A stretch of 64,000 bases of DNA from Ga0077560 sp046330435 (GCA_046330435.1 JAXLST010000009.1:62001-126000); one strand, 5' to 3'. Shown: positions 15,434 to 24,017, numbered from the stretch's first letter. Notes: generated by a model from the sequence alone, not told the origin. Numbers and translations: made by a program.

Positions 15434-16749
15434 CCGCGGGCACCGGCACCGCATTGGTCGTGGGCCTGGGCCGGTCCGGCCGGGCCGCGGCCGCCCTGCT
15501 CGCCCGCCGCGGCTGGCGCGTCATCGCGGTGGACGGCGCCGCCCAGGTCGCGCCGGAGCTCGAGGAGCTGGGCATCGAGGTCCGCGCGCCGTTCGGCGAC
15601 GCCGTGCCCGGCGTGGACCTGGTGGTGAAGAGCCCGGGGGTGCCGGGGGAGATCCCGCAGGTCGCGAGCGCCCGCGCCGCGGGGGCGGAGGTGTGGAGCG
15701 AGATCGAGCTGGCCGCCCGCGAGATGCCGAACCCCATGATCGGGATCACCGGCACCAACGGGAAGACCACCACCACGGAGCTCACCGCCCACCTGCTGCG
15801 TGCGGCCGGGATGAAGGCCGTGGCGTGCGGCAACCAGGGCGTGGCCCTCGCCGGGCTGGTGGACGCCGTGGACCCCGCGGCCTGGCTGGTGGTGGAGTGC
15901 TCGAGCTTCCAGCTGGAGGACGCCCACTCGTTCCACCCGCAGGCGGCCGTGCTGCTCAACATCACGCCCGACCACCTGGACCGCCACGGGACGATGGAGG
16001 CCTACCGGGCCGCCAAGCTCCGGCTGTTCGCCAACCAGGTGCCGGGCGACCTGGCCATCGCGCCCGCGGGCATGGCGATCCCGGGGACCGCGCCGGCGCG
16101 CAGCGTGGCGGAGGGCCCCCGGACGGGGCCGGAGGTCGTCGCCTGGTCCCAGGGCGGGCTGCACCTGGACGGCGTGGGGCTGGTGGCGGGCTGGGAGGAG
16201 ATCCCGCTGCGCGGCCGCCACAACCGGCAGAACGCCATGGCCGCGGCCGCCCTCGCCCACCACGCGGGTGTCGGGCCGGAGGCCCTGCGGTCGGGCCTCA
16301 CCACCTTCACGGGGGTCGCGCACCGGCTGGAGCGCGTCGCCGAGGTGGACGGCGTGATGTACGTCAACGACTCGAAGGCCACCAACCCCGATGCCGCGTG
16401 CGCGGCGCTCGACGCGTACCCGGAGGGCGTGCACCTCATCGTCGGGGGGCGGGGGAAGGGCACCTCGTTCGCCCCGCTGGCCGACGCGGCGCGCGCCGGG
16501 GTGGTGCGGGCGTACCTCATCGGCGAGGCGGGCCCCGCGGCGGGCGCCGACCTGGCCGCCGCCGGGGTGCCGGTCGCCGACTGCGGGACGCTGGAGGCGG
16601 CCGTCCGGGAGGCGGCGTCGCTGGCCCGGCCCGGCGAGGTGGTGCTGCTGGCCCCGGGCTGCGCGAGCTTCGACCAGTTCGCGAACTTCGAGGCCCGCGG
16701 CGAGGCGTTCCGCGTGGCCGTGCGCGCGCTGGCGGCCGGCGCGCGGTGA
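15430..16749 (+). CDS. murD: UDP-MurNAc-L-alanine:D-glutamate ligase MurD
   Basis: 439 residues from GTG 15430, overlapping mraY as GTGA. N-terminal Rossmann-like VVGLGRSGRAAAALL, KSPGVPGEIP, ATP loop GITGTNGKTTTTEL, ECSSFQLED, NITPDHLDRHG, RHNRQNAMAAAA, HRLERVAEVDGVMYVNDSKA TNP, GGRGKG, and the closing LLAPGCASFDQF. Adds D-glutamate to UDP-MurNAc-L-Ala. Confidence 0.97.
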   Translation: MTAGTGTALVVGLGRSGRAAAALLARRGWRVIAVDGAAQVAPELEELGIEVRAPFGDAVPGVDLVVKSPGVPGEIPQVASARAAGAEVWSEIELAAREMPNPMIGITGTNGKTTTTELTAHLLRAAGMKAVACGNQGVALAGLVDAVDPAAWLVVECSSFQLEDAHSFHPQAAVLLNITPDHLDRHGTMEAYRAAKLRLFANQVPGDLAIAPAGMAIPGTAPARSVAEGPRTGPEVVAWSQGGLHLDGVGLVAGWEEIPLRGRHNRQNAMAAAALAHHAGVGPEALRSGLTTFTGVAHRLERVAEVDGVMYVNDSKATNPDAACAALDAYPEGVHLIVGGRGKGTSFAPLADAARAGVVRAYLIGEAGPAAGADLAAAGVPVADCGTLEAAVREAASLARPGEVVLLAPGCASFDQFANFEARGEAFRVAVRALAAGAR

Positions 16750-17339
16750 GCACCTGGCCGCCGGGCCCGGTGACCCTCGCCGGCCGGCACGCCACCCTGG
16801 TCCCGCTCGCCCCTGAGCACGCGCCGGGCCTGGCGGCGGCGGTGCGTGACGGCGAGGCCTGGCGGCTCTGGTACACCAGCGTCCCGGAGCCCGAGGGCAT
16901 GGCCGCCGAGGTCGAGCGGCGCCTGTCGCTGCTGGCGGCGGGGACGATGGTGCCGTTCACGGTGCTCGACGCCGCGGGCGAGCCGGCGGGGATGACCACC
17001 TTCATGAACATCCCGCCGGAGACGCGGCGCCTGGAGATCGGCAGCACCTGGTACGCCTCCCGGGTGCGCCGCACCGCGGTGAACACCGAGTGCAAGCGGA
17101 TGCTGCTGGGGCACGCCTTCGACACGCTGGGGTGCATCGCGGTGGAGTTCCGCACGCACCGGTTCAACGCCGAGAGCCGGCGGGCGATCGAGCGGCTCGG
17201 CGCTCGCCTGGACGGCATCCTGCGGAACCACCAGGTGGTGGGCGGCGTCCTGCGCGACACCGCCGTGTACAGCATCACCGCGGAGGAGTGGCCCACGGTG
17301 CGCCGCCACCTGGACTGGGAGCTCGAGCGGCCGCGCTGA
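16746..17339 (+). CDS. GNAT family N-acetyltransferase (RimJ/RimL-like)
   Basis: 197 residues from GTG 16746, overlapping the murD stop as GTGA. Resembles the RimJ/RimL group acting on protein or amino-group acceptors: VTLAGRHATLVPLAPEHA at the start, IGSTWYASRVRRTAVNTECK (acetyl-CoA-binding region), and FRTHRFNAESRRAIERLGAR, the usual motif A/B ending. It sits inside the dcw cluster between murD and ftsW in the same direction, an unusual passenger; a link to cell wall is only positional. Confidence 0.8.
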   Translation: MSTWPPGPVTLAGRHATLVPLAPEHAPGLAAAVRDGEAWRLWYTSVPEPEGMAAEVERRLSLLAAGTMVPFTVLDAAGEPAGMTTFMNIPPETRRLEIGSTWYASRVRRTAVNTECKRMLLGHAFDTLGCIAVEFRTHRFNAESRRAIERLGARLDGILRNHQVVGGVLRDTAVYSITAEEWPTVRRHLDWELERPR

Positions 17340-17354
17340 GCGCGACCGCAGGGC

Positions 17355-17837
17355 TCAGGACGCGCGGCTCAGGGCGGCGACGGCGGCGTGCGGGTCGGGC
17401 ACCGACACGGTGACGGTGCGCCCGCTGAACAGGATCAGGCGCAGGGTCGGGCCGCTGCGCACGGTGCAGCAGGTGCGGCGCGGCGTCCACCACAGGCCCC
17501 ACGCCACCCACATGAGCGGAAGGTCGATCACCTCGGCGCGGGCGATCTCCCGCGCCGGGTAGGTGAGGCGCGGCCACCCCAGCAGCCCCCAGCGGACCGT
17601 GAGCCCGGCGGGCCCGGCCGCCGCCCGGACGCTCGTGCCGGTGACGACCGTGGCCGCCGCGACCGCCAGGGCGAGCGCGGACGGCAGCGCGAGGCCGGTC
17701 CACGGCCCGCGCGACGCCGCGCCGAGGGCCAGGAACGGCACCAGCAGCAGGCATGCGGCGGCCACGGCGGGCCAGTTGGTGACCCGTCCGGTGTACACCG
17801 AGAACGGGCCCGGGCCGGCGATGGGGAGCGAGGTCAT
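17355..17837 (-). CDS. Membrane protein with PH-like tail, partner of the YtrA-type regulator
   Basis: 160 residues: N-terminal TGRVTNWPAVAAACLLLVP and GLALPSALALAVAAATVVTG form two or three membrane helices, then a domain with VRWGLLGWPRLTYPAREIARAEVIDL and LRLILFSGRTVTVSVPDP, reminiscent of small bacterial PH/DUF1648-associated proteins. Starts in an ATGA overlap with the regulator gene, so the two are coupled. Function unknown; likely the target of that regulator. Confidence 0.6.
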   Translation of the reverse strand: MTSLPIAGPGPFSVYTGRVTNWPAVAAACLLLVPFLALGAASRGPWTGLALPSALALAVAAATVVTGTSVRAAAGPAGLTVRWGLLGWPRLTYPAREIARAEVIDLPLMWVAWGLWWTPRRTCCTVRSGPTLRLILFSGRTVTVSVPDPHAAVAALSRAS

Positions 17838-18181
17838 GACATCTCCGTGATGAGGCGGATGAGGTCCGCGGTGCCGAGTCCCTGCGCGCGGCCCGCGGCG
17901 ATGAGCGCGCGTGCCGCCTCGGCGACCGAGGCGAGCTCCGGGCCGGTCGCCGCCAGGCGGGCGCCGCGGCCCCGGCGGAACTCGAGGACGCCCTCGTCGC
18001 GCAGCTGGCGGTAGGCGGCGAGGACCGTGTTGCGGTCCACCGACAGGGCCTCGCCCAGCTCGGCGGCCGGCGGCAGCTGCTCGCCGACGGCCAGCTCGCC
18101 GGTGGCGGCGCCCCTCCGGACGCAGGCGGCGATCTGGTCCTGGAGCCGTTCGCGCGAGCTGTGATCGATGGTCCACCGCAT
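17834..18181 (-). CDS. GntR family regulator, YtrA subfamily
   Basis: 115 residues, the short YtrA form with almost no effector domain. The winged helix reads LQDQIAACVRRGAATGELAVG EQLPPAAELGEALSVDRNTV then LAAYRQLRDEGVLEFRRGRG. Such regulators usually control neighbouring membrane or ABC transporter genes and themselves. The ATG at 18181 is covered by a perfect palindrome (18181-18203). It lies inverted inside the dcw cluster, divergent from ftsW. Confidence 0.88.
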   Translation of the reverse strand: MRWTIDHSSRERLQDQIAACVRRGAATGELAVGEQLPPAAELGEALSVDRNTVLAAYRQLRDEGVLEFRRGRGARLAATGPELASVAEAARALIAAGRAQGLGTADLIRLITEMS

Positions 18182-18203
18182 GGTGCTAGTAGAAGTAGCA
18201 CCA
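18181..18203. promoter_or_regulatory. Perfect inverted repeat, candidate YtrA/GntR operator
   Basis: TGGTGCTA, seven-base spacer, TAGCACCA: an exact 8-base inverted repeat that begins on the start codon of the GntR gene. Binding there would block its own transcription start. It is about 80 bases from the ftsW start, so ftsW could also be affected. Confidence 0.7.
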
Positions 18204-18281
18204 TTGGGCGTGGCGCGTCAACGACGGGTCACCGCGACATCGGCGAGAGGGACTGACCGCCGCGCGGCGAACCGGTGGGGG

Positions 18282-19568
18282 ATGGCCGCGCGACCCCGCA
18301 CCCTCCGCCCCGTCCCGCCGCCCGAGGAGCGGCAGGCGCCGCGGCCCAGGGCGCGCCACAAGCACGGCCCCGAGGCGCTGCTGATCGGCGTCGTCATGGC
18401 GCTCGTGTGCTTCGGGACGGTGATGGTCTACTCGTCCTCGTCGTCCCGCGCGTTCCTGGAGGACGGCGACCCGCTGCGCTTCGTCAAGCGCCAGGTGGTG
18501 TTCGCGATCCTCGGCGTGGGGGCGTACTGGCTGTGCACGCGCATGGACATCCGGGTCCTCAAGCGCATCGCCGGGCCCTTCATGGGGCTCACCGTGGTGC
18601 TGCTGCTCGCGGTGCTCCTGCCGGGGATCGGCCAGGAGATCAACGGGTCCAAGCGGTGGCTGCCCATGCCGGTCATCGGCCAGCTGCAGCCGTCGGAGCT
18701 CGCCAAGTTCGCCCTGGTGCTGTGGATCGCCGCGGCCGTCGCCCGCGACCCCAAGCGCGTCGCCACCCTGCGGGGAATGGTCCCGTACCTGGCCGTCACC
18801 GGCCTGCTGTCGGTGCTCATCCTCGCCGAACCCGACCTCGGCACCGCCAGCACCCTGTTCCTGGTCGCGCTGGCCGTCCTGCTGGTCGCCGGGGCGCAGC
18901 AGAAGCACGTGGCCGCGGTGTTCGCCGGCGCGATCGCGCTGTCGGGCCTGGCGATCGCGGCCGCGCCGTACCGGCGTGACCGCCTCTTCGCGTTCCTCGA
19001 TCCCATGAGCGACCCGGACGGCATCGGCTTCCAGACCCTGCAGGCGCAGATCGCGCTGGGGTCCGGGGGTCTCACCGGCAAGGGGCTGGGCGACGGCGTC
19101 CAGAAGGCCTTCTACCTGCCGGAGGCCCACACCGACATGATCCTCGCCACCATCGGGGAGGAGCTCGGGGTGGTGGGCGTGTGGCTGGTGCTCGCCGCGA
19201 TCGGGCTCATCGCGATGCTCGCGTACCGGATCGCCCTGGACTGCGCGGACCTGCACCGGCGCCTGGTGGCCACCGGGATCGCGACGCTCATCGCGGTCCA
19301 GGGGCTCGACAACATCGCCGCCGTGCTGGGAGCGTTCCCCATCACCGGGGTCCCGCTGCCCTTCGTCTCCTACGGGGGCAGTAGTCTCATCGTGCTCCTC
19401 GCGAGCATCGGCATCCTCGTCAACATCGCGCGAAGTGGGAACCAGCACGCAGCACGACAGCACTCAACGCAGCAGGCCGGCCCGCGTGGTGATCGCGGCC
19501 GGGGGGACGGGCGGCCACGTGATGCCGGCGCTGGCGGTGGCCGAAGCGCTGCGCGAGCGGGGCGCTGA
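18282..19568 (+). CDS. ftsW: Septal peptidoglycan polymerase FtsW (SEDS family)
   Basis: Lipid II polymerase working with FtsI. About 428 residues with ten membrane helices. Seen are FGTVMVYSSSS, PSELAKFALVLW, LAEPDLGTAS, LQAQIALGSGGLTGKGLG, EAHTDMILATIGEELG and PLPFVSYGGSSL, all SEDS hallmarks. ATG 18282 chosen for the hydrophilic basic start before the first helix. After the last helix (NIARSGN) a 40-residue polar Gly/Arg tail is read in a region also coding for MurG, giving an unusually long 134-base overlap. Confidence 0.95.
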   Translation: MAARPRTLRPVPPPEERQAPRPRARHKHGPEALLIGVVMALVCFGTVMVYSSSSSRAFLEDGDPLRFVKRQVVFAILGVGAYWLCTRMDIRVLKRIAGPFMGLTVVLLLAVLLPGIGQEINGSKRWLPMPVIGQLQPSELAKFALVLWIAAAVARDPKRVATLRGMVPYLAVTGLLSVLILAEPDLGTASTLFLVALAVLLVAGAQQKHVAAVFAGAIALSGLAIAAAPYRRDRLFAFLDPMSDPDGIGFQTLQAQIALGSGGLTGKGLGDGVQKAFYLPEAHTDMILATIGEELGVVGVWLVLAAIGLIAMLAYRIALDCADLHRRLVATGIATLIAVQGLDNIAAVLGAFPITGVPLPFVSYGGSSLIVLLASIGILVNIARSGNQHAARQHSTQQAGPRGDRGRGDGRPRDAGAGGGRSAARAGR

Positions 19569-20550
19569 GGTCAGCTTCGTCACCGCGAAGGGCCGCAGCG
19601 GCACCGGCATCGCCGCGGCGGAGGGCTTCCCGGAGCGCAGCATCCCCCTGCGGGGCTTCCAGCGGAAGCCGACGCCGCGCAACCTCGCCGTGCTGGCGAT
19701 GGCCGTCCTCGCCGTGCCGCGGTCGCTCGCCGCGCTGCGGCGCGCGCACGCCGACGTGATCGTCACCGGCGGCGGCTACATGGCCGGGCCCGTCGCCGTG
19801 GCCGGGTTCCTCACCCGGCGGCCGGTGGTGGCGATGGAGGCCGACTCCCGCCTGGGCCTCGCCAACCGCATCATCGCCCCGTTCGCCAAGCGCGTGGCCC
19901 TCGCCTGGCCGCTGCGCAAGCGCGCGTCCGCCAGGTACCTTGTGGCCGGACGGCCGGTGCGCCGCTCGGTGCTCGCCGCGACCCGCACCAGCGGGCGGCG
20001 GGCGTTCGGCATCCCGCCGGACGCGACCGTGGTGCTGGTCGTGGGCGGCTCGCAGGGCGCCCGCACGCTCAACACCGCCGCTGCGGAGGCCTTCGGGCCG
20101 GAGCCGCCGTTCCACGTGATCCACGTGGCGGGGCCCAGCCAGGTGGACGATGTCCGCGCCGCGCTGGAGGGCCGCAACGAGGCCCGGTACCGGCTGGAGC
20201 CGTACCTCGACAACCTCCCGGAGGCCCTCGCGGCCGCCGACCTGGTGGTGTCGCGCTCCGGCGGCTCGGTGTTCGAGCTGGCCGCGATCGGACGGGCCAG
20301 CATCCTGGTGCCGTACCCGTACGCGACGGCCGACCACCAGACCGCCAACGCCCGCTGGCTGGCCGACGCCGGGGCGGCGATCCTGCTGCCCGACGCCGAC
20401 TGCACCGGCGAGCGTCTGCGGTCGCTGGTGGGGGCGCTGCTCGCCGACCGGCGCCGCCTCGAGGCGATGGCCGAGGCGGCGCGCGCCATGGGCAAGCCCG
20501 ATGCCGCCGACCGCATCGCCGACGCCGTCCTGGAGGTCGCACGGCCCTGA
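19435..20550 (+). CDS. murG: UDP-GlcNAc:lipid I N-acetylglucosaminyltransferase MurG
   Basis: Makes lipid II on the inner face of the membrane. 371 residues. G-loop 1 IAAGGTGGHVMPALA, G-loop region VTGGGYMAGPVAVAG, donor-binding GGSQGARTLN and LVVSRSGGSVFELAAIGRASILVPYP with DHQTANARWL. GTG 19435 is the start that leaves a normal N-terminus; it lies well inside ftsW. The stop overlaps the murC CTG as CTGA. Confidence 0.96.
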   Translation: MGTSTQHDSTQRSRPARVVIAAGGTGGHVMPALAVAEALRERGAEVSFVTAKGRSGTGIAAAEGFPERSIPLRGFQRKPTPRNLAVLAMAVLAVPRSLAALRRAHADVIVTGGGYMAGPVAVAGFLTRRPVVAMEADSRLGLANRIIAPFAKRVALAWPLRKRASARYLVAGRPVRRSVLAATRTSGRRAFGIPPDATVVLVVGGSQGARTLNTAAAEAFGPEPPFHVIHVAGPSQVDDVRAALEGRNEARYRLEPYLDNLPEALAAADLVVSRSGGSVFELAAIGRASILVPYPYATADHQTANARWLADAGAAILLPDADCTGERLRSLVGALLADRRRLEAMAEAARAMGKPDAADRIADAVLEVARP

Positions 20551-21932
20551 GCAGCCCCCGGTCCATCCACCTCGTCGGGATCGGTGGGGCGGGGATGAGC
20601 GCCCTCGCGCGCCTCGCCGTCGCCGTCGGGTACCGCGTGAGCGGCACCGACCGCGACGACTCCGCCACCCTCGACGCCCTCCGCGCCCTCGGCGTGGACG
20701 CCGTCGCCGGCCACCGGGCGGACGCCATCCCCGCGGACTGCGCGACCCTGGTGGTGTCCACCGCAATCGCCCCGGACAACCCCGAGCTGGCGGAGGCCGC
20801 CCGCCGCGGCATCCCGGTCGTCCACCGGGCGGACCTGCTCGCCGAGCTCATGTCCGGCCGCCGCGGCCTCGCGGTGGCGGGGGCCCACGGCAAGTCCACC
20901 ACCAGCGCGATGCTGCGCCTCGCCCTGGGCGGGGCGTCGGCGTGCATCGGGGCGACCGTGGAGGGCGGCGGCGGCACCGGCGCGGTGTGGGGCGAGGGCC
21001 CGTGGTTCGTCGCCGAGGCGGACGAGAGCGACCGGTCCCTCCTGCGCCTGCGGCCCGAGGGCGTGATCCTGCTGAACGTGGACCACGACCACCACTCCAC
21101 CTACGCGTCCCTGGACGAGGTCGAGGCGACGTTCGCCGAGTTCCTGGCCCTCGTCCCCGGCGGGGGCATCGTGGTGGCCGGCCCCGAGCCGCGGGCCCAT
21201 GCCCTGGCCCGCGCCTGCGGCGCGCCGGTCCGGATCGTCGGCGACGCCCCGGACGCCTGGTGCACCGTGGGGCGCGCCCCGGACGGCGCCGGCCTGCTGC
21301 GCCTGGCCGACGGCCGGGAGGTGGTGCTGCGGCTGGCCGTGCCGGGCGCCCACAACGTCGCGAACGCCGCCTGCGCGGTCGCGCTGGCCGACTGGTGCGG
21401 GGAGGACCCGCAGGCCGCCGCCGACCGGCTGGCCGCGTTCACGGGGGTGGGACGCCGCTATGAGGCACGCGGGACGGCCGGCGGCGTCACCGTGGTCGAC
21501 GACTACGCGCACCACCCCGCCGAGGTCGCGGCGACGCTCGCCGCGGCGCGCGAGCGCCACCCCGGCCGCATCGTCGCGGTGTTCCAGCCGCACCTGTACT
21601 CCCGCACCCGCGCCCTGTGGGCGGAGCTCGGCGCCGCCCTCGGCGCCGCCGACATCGCCCTGGTCACCGAGATCTACGCCGCCCGCGAGCCGCACGACCC
21701 GTCCATCAGCGGGCGCACCGTGGCCGACGTGGTGCCCGCGCCCACCCTCGCCCGCTTCACGCCGGCGCTCGCCGACGCGCGCGCCGCGGTGCTCGAGATG
21801 GTGCGTCCCGGGGACCTCGTGCTGACCCTCGGCGCGGGCGATGTGACCACCCTCGGGCAGGAGTTGGTGGCCGCGCTGCAAAACCAATACGGCAATGGGG
21901 ACTCTCCTGGCGGCGCCGAACCTCCCGCGTGA
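20547..21932 (+). CDS. murC: UDP-MurNAc:L-alanine ligase MurC
   Basis: 461 residues. Begins with HLVGIGGAGMSALARLA (UDP-sugar-binding Rossmann loop), then ATP loop VAGAHGKSTTSAM, AEADESDRSLL, NVDHDHHSTY, DDYAHHPAEV, FQPHLYSRTR and LTLGAGDVTT. The GxGGxGM loop can only be included by starting at CTG 20547, which overlaps murG's stop as CTGA; no ATG, GTG or TTG lies in frame before ATG 20595, which would remove the loop. Adds L-Ala to UDP-MurNAc. Confidence 0.93.
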   Translation: MSSPRSIHLVGIGGAGMSALARLAVAVGYRVSGTDRDDSATLDALRALGVDAVAGHRADAIPADCATLVVSTAIAPDNPELAEAARRGIPVVHRADLLAELMSGRRGLAVAGAHGKSTTSAMLRLALGGASACIGATVEGGGGTGAVWGEGPWFVAEADESDRSLLRLRPEGVILLNVDHDHHSTYASLDEVEATFAEFLALVPGGGIVVAGPEPRAHALARACGAPVRIVGDAPDAWCTVGRAPDGAGLLRLADGREVVLRLAVPGAHNVANAACAVALADWCGEDPQAAADRLAAFTGVGRRYEARGTAGGVTVVDDYAHHPAEVAATLAAARERHPGRIVAVFQPHLYSRTRALWAELGAALGAADIALVTEIYAAREPHDPSISGRTVADVVPAPTLARFTPALADARAAVLEMVRPGDLVLTLGAGDVTTLGQELVAALQNQYGNGDSPGGAEPPA

Positions 21933-22824
21933 CCTGGCGCGCGACGTCTCGCTCGCGCCGTTCACCACCATCCGCGTCGGCGGTCCCGCCGACGCCCTAT
22001 GTACCGCCCGGTCCTTCCGCGAGGTCACGGCCGCCCTCGCCTGGGCCCGCGACGAGGACATGCCCGTCGCCGTGGTGGGCAAGGGGTCGAACCTCCTGGT
22101 GGACGACGCCGGTTACCGCGGGCTGGTCATCCGGCTCGCCGGCCGCCTCTCCGCCATCCTCGTGCGCGGCACCGAGCTGTGGTGCGGGGGCGGGGCGTCC
22201 CTGCCGCGCGCCGTGCAGCGCGCCGCCGCCGCCGGCCTCGCCGGCCTGGAGTTCGGGGCGAGCATCCCCGGCACCGCGGGCGGCGCCGTCGCGATGAACG
22301 CGGGGGCGTACGGCACCGAGCTCAAGGACGTCCTCGAGTGGGCGGTCATCTGCGACGCCGACGGGCGCCGCCGGGTGGGGCCCGCCGACCTGGACATGAC
22401 CTACCGCCACACCTCCGTGGGGCACGACCAGGTGGTCGCCGCGGTCGCCTTCCGCCTCGCGCCCGGCGACCCCGATGCCATCAAGGAACGGCTCGCCGAG
22501 TACCGCGGCCACCGCCGCACGACCCAGCCGCAGGGCGTCCGCACGTTCGGCAGCGTCTTCACGAACCCCCCGGGCGGTTCCTCGGGGCGGCTGCTGGAGG
22601 CCGCCGGCTGCAAGGGGCTGCGGATCGGCGACGCCCGCTTCTCACCCAAGCACGCGAACTTCATCGAGGCCGGCCCCGGGTGCCGCACCGCCGACGTGAT
22701 CGCCCTCATGGCCGAGGGGCGCCGGCGGGTGCGCGAGGCCGGCGGCCCGCTGCTGCACGCCGAGGTCCGCTACCTGCACCCCGAGTGGGGCATCACCGCC
22801 CCGCCGCTGCCGGAGCTGCCGTGA
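21895..22824 (+). CDS. murB: UDP-N-acetylenolpyruvoylglucosamine reductase MurB
   Basis: FAD enzyme that makes UDP-MurNAc. 309 residues. FTTIRVGGPADAL, VGKGSNLLVDD, FGASIPGTAGGAVAMNAGAYG, the Y-R pair in MTYRHTS, then FGSVFTNPPG (catalytic serine region) and CKGLRIGDARFSPKHANFI. The type I MurB form. ATG 21895 overlaps murC by 38 bases. Confidence 0.96.
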   Translation: MGTLLAAPNLPRDLARDVSLAPFTTIRVGGPADALCTARSFREVTAALAWARDEDMPVAVVGKGSNLLVDDAGYRGLVIRLAGRLSAILVRGTELWCGGGASLPRAVQRAAAAGLAGLEFGASIPGTAGGAVAMNAGAYGTELKDVLEWAVICDADGRRRVGPADLDMTYRHTSVGHDQVVAAVAFRLAPGDPDAIKERLAEYRGHRRTTQPQGVRTFGSVFTNPPGGSSGRLLEAAGCKGLRIGDARFSPKHANFIEAGPGCRTADVIALMAEGRRRVREAGGPLLHAEVRYLHPEWGITAPPLPELP

Positions 22825-23939
22825 CCGGCGGCACCCACACGACCCGCCGCACCGCCGGCGCCCGCCCGGCGCGGCCGGTGCGCCCGCACCCGGCCATCGC
22901 GCGCCGCCGCCGCGCCGTGCGCGGCCTGCCGGGCCGCCGGGAGCTGCTAGCACTGGCCGCCGCCGGGCTGGCCTGCGGCGTAGCCGGCTACAGGCTCGAC
23001 AACGGCCCGGTGTTAGCGGTGGACGGCGTGCGGGTGAGCGGCTACGACCGGCCCGACAAGGCGGCGCTCGAGGCCGCGGTCGCCCGCAGCGCCGACCGGG
23101 GCGGCTCGCTGCTGGCCCCGCCCGTCGGCGCGATCCGGCGCACCGCCGTGACCTTCCCGTGGGTCGAGGACGTCTACGTGGCGCGCGACTGGCCCGTGGG
23201 GCTGGTGGTCCAGGTCACCCAGGCCCGGCCCATCGCCATCGGCGTGCCCGCCCGCGGCGGCCGGGTGCTCATCAGCTCCCGCGGCCTCGTGATGGGTCCG
23301 GCCAAGGGTGTCGGCGGCCTGCCGCGCATCATCGTGCCGGGCACCGCCCCGGAGGCCGGCAGCCGGATCCCCGCCGGGGCCCGCGCCGCGCTGCAGCTGG
23401 TCAAGTTCAGCACGCCGGAGACGGCCGCCCGGTTCCGCAAGCTGCGGATCGAGCGCGGCCGGCTGGTGGGCCTGTTGGTGAACGGCCCCGAGCTGCGCCT
23501 GGGCACGCCCACGCAGCTGCGGGCCAAGGCGCTCGCCATCGAGGCGGTCCTCACCGACGCCAGCGCCGAGGAGGAGCGCAAAGCCACCTACCTGGACGTG
23601 ACCGTGCCGGACCATCCGGCGATGGGCGGCCTGGTGGCCTACACCGAGCCCGTGGTCACGCCCGCGCCCGCCCCGGCGGCGACCCCGCCGGCCGGCACCG
23701 CCGACCCCGCGGCGGCGACCCCGGATCCCGCGGCCGGCACCTCCGGGCAGACCGCCCCCGGCACCACCGGGGCCACGGGCCAGACCCCCTCGGACGCCAC
23801 CGCGGACCCGTCCGCGGCGACGGGGCAGGGGGTCACCACCGACGGCGCGGCGGACCCGTCGCTCGCCGAGCCGCCGGACCCGCTCATCGACCCGGTCACC
23901 ACGACCGGGGTGTCAGCATCACCCTCAAGTGGAGGGTGA
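22821..23939 (+). CDS. ftsQ: Cell division protein FtsQ/DivIB
   Basis: 372 residues from GTG 22821 (GTGA overlap with murB). Long basic cytoplasmic start, membrane helix about 41-57, POTRA-like domain (VLAVDGVRVSGYDRPDKAAL), then FPWVEDVYVARDWPVGLVVQV and the FtsQ beta domain. The last about 100 residues are an Ala/Pro/Thr/Gly/Asp-rich disordered extracellular tail, which most FtsQ proteins lack. The stop codon lies within a stem-loop (23917-23941). Confidence 0.9.
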   Translation: MTGGTHTTRRTAGARPARPVRPHPAIARRRRAVRGLPGRRELLALAAAGLACGVAGYRLDNGPVLAVDGVRVSGYDRPDKAALEAAVARSADRGGSLLAPPVGAIRRTAVTFPWVEDVYVARDWPVGLVVQVTQARPIAIGVPARGGRVLISSRGLVMGPAKGVGGLPRIIVPGTAPEAGSRIPAGARAALQLVKFSTPETAARFRKLRIERGRLVGLLVNGPELRLGTPTQLRAKALAIEAVLTDASAEEERKATYLDVTVPDHPAMGGLVAYTEPVVTPAPAPAATPPAGTADPAAATPDPAAGTSGQTAPGTTGATGQTPSDATADPSAATGQGVTTDGAADPSLAEPPDPLIDPVTTTGVSASPSSGG

Positions 23940-23941
23940 TG
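23917..23941 (+). terminator. Stem-loop over the ftsQ stop codon
   Basis: CATCACCCTC, loop AAGTG, GAGGGTGATG: a perfect 10-base stem. It includes the ftsQ TGA (23937-23939). No T-run follows, so it may be an attenuating or RNA-stability hairpin rather than a full intrinsic terminator. It separates the mur/fts transcript from the ftsZ promoter. Confidence 0.5.
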
Positions 23942-23988
23942 GCCGGTGCATCGATCGTTGCAGGCACGGGAACCGCATGGTGTCGCGC

Positions 23989-24017
23989 TTGACATGAGGG
24001 TGAGGCCTTCCTACGTT
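23989..24017 (+). promoter_or_regulatory. ftsZ promoter
   Basis: TTGACA (23989-23994), exactly 17 bases, TACGTT (24012-24017). This is the best -35/-10 pair in the window. It predicts a leader of about 170 bases before ftsZ. An imperfect inverted repeat GGCCTTCC (24004-24011)/GGGAGGCC (24025-24032) brackets the -10, a possible operator. The rest of the gap 23942-24194 holds no gene; a stem ACGGCC/GGCCGT lies shortly before the ribosome binding site. Confidence 0.75.
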
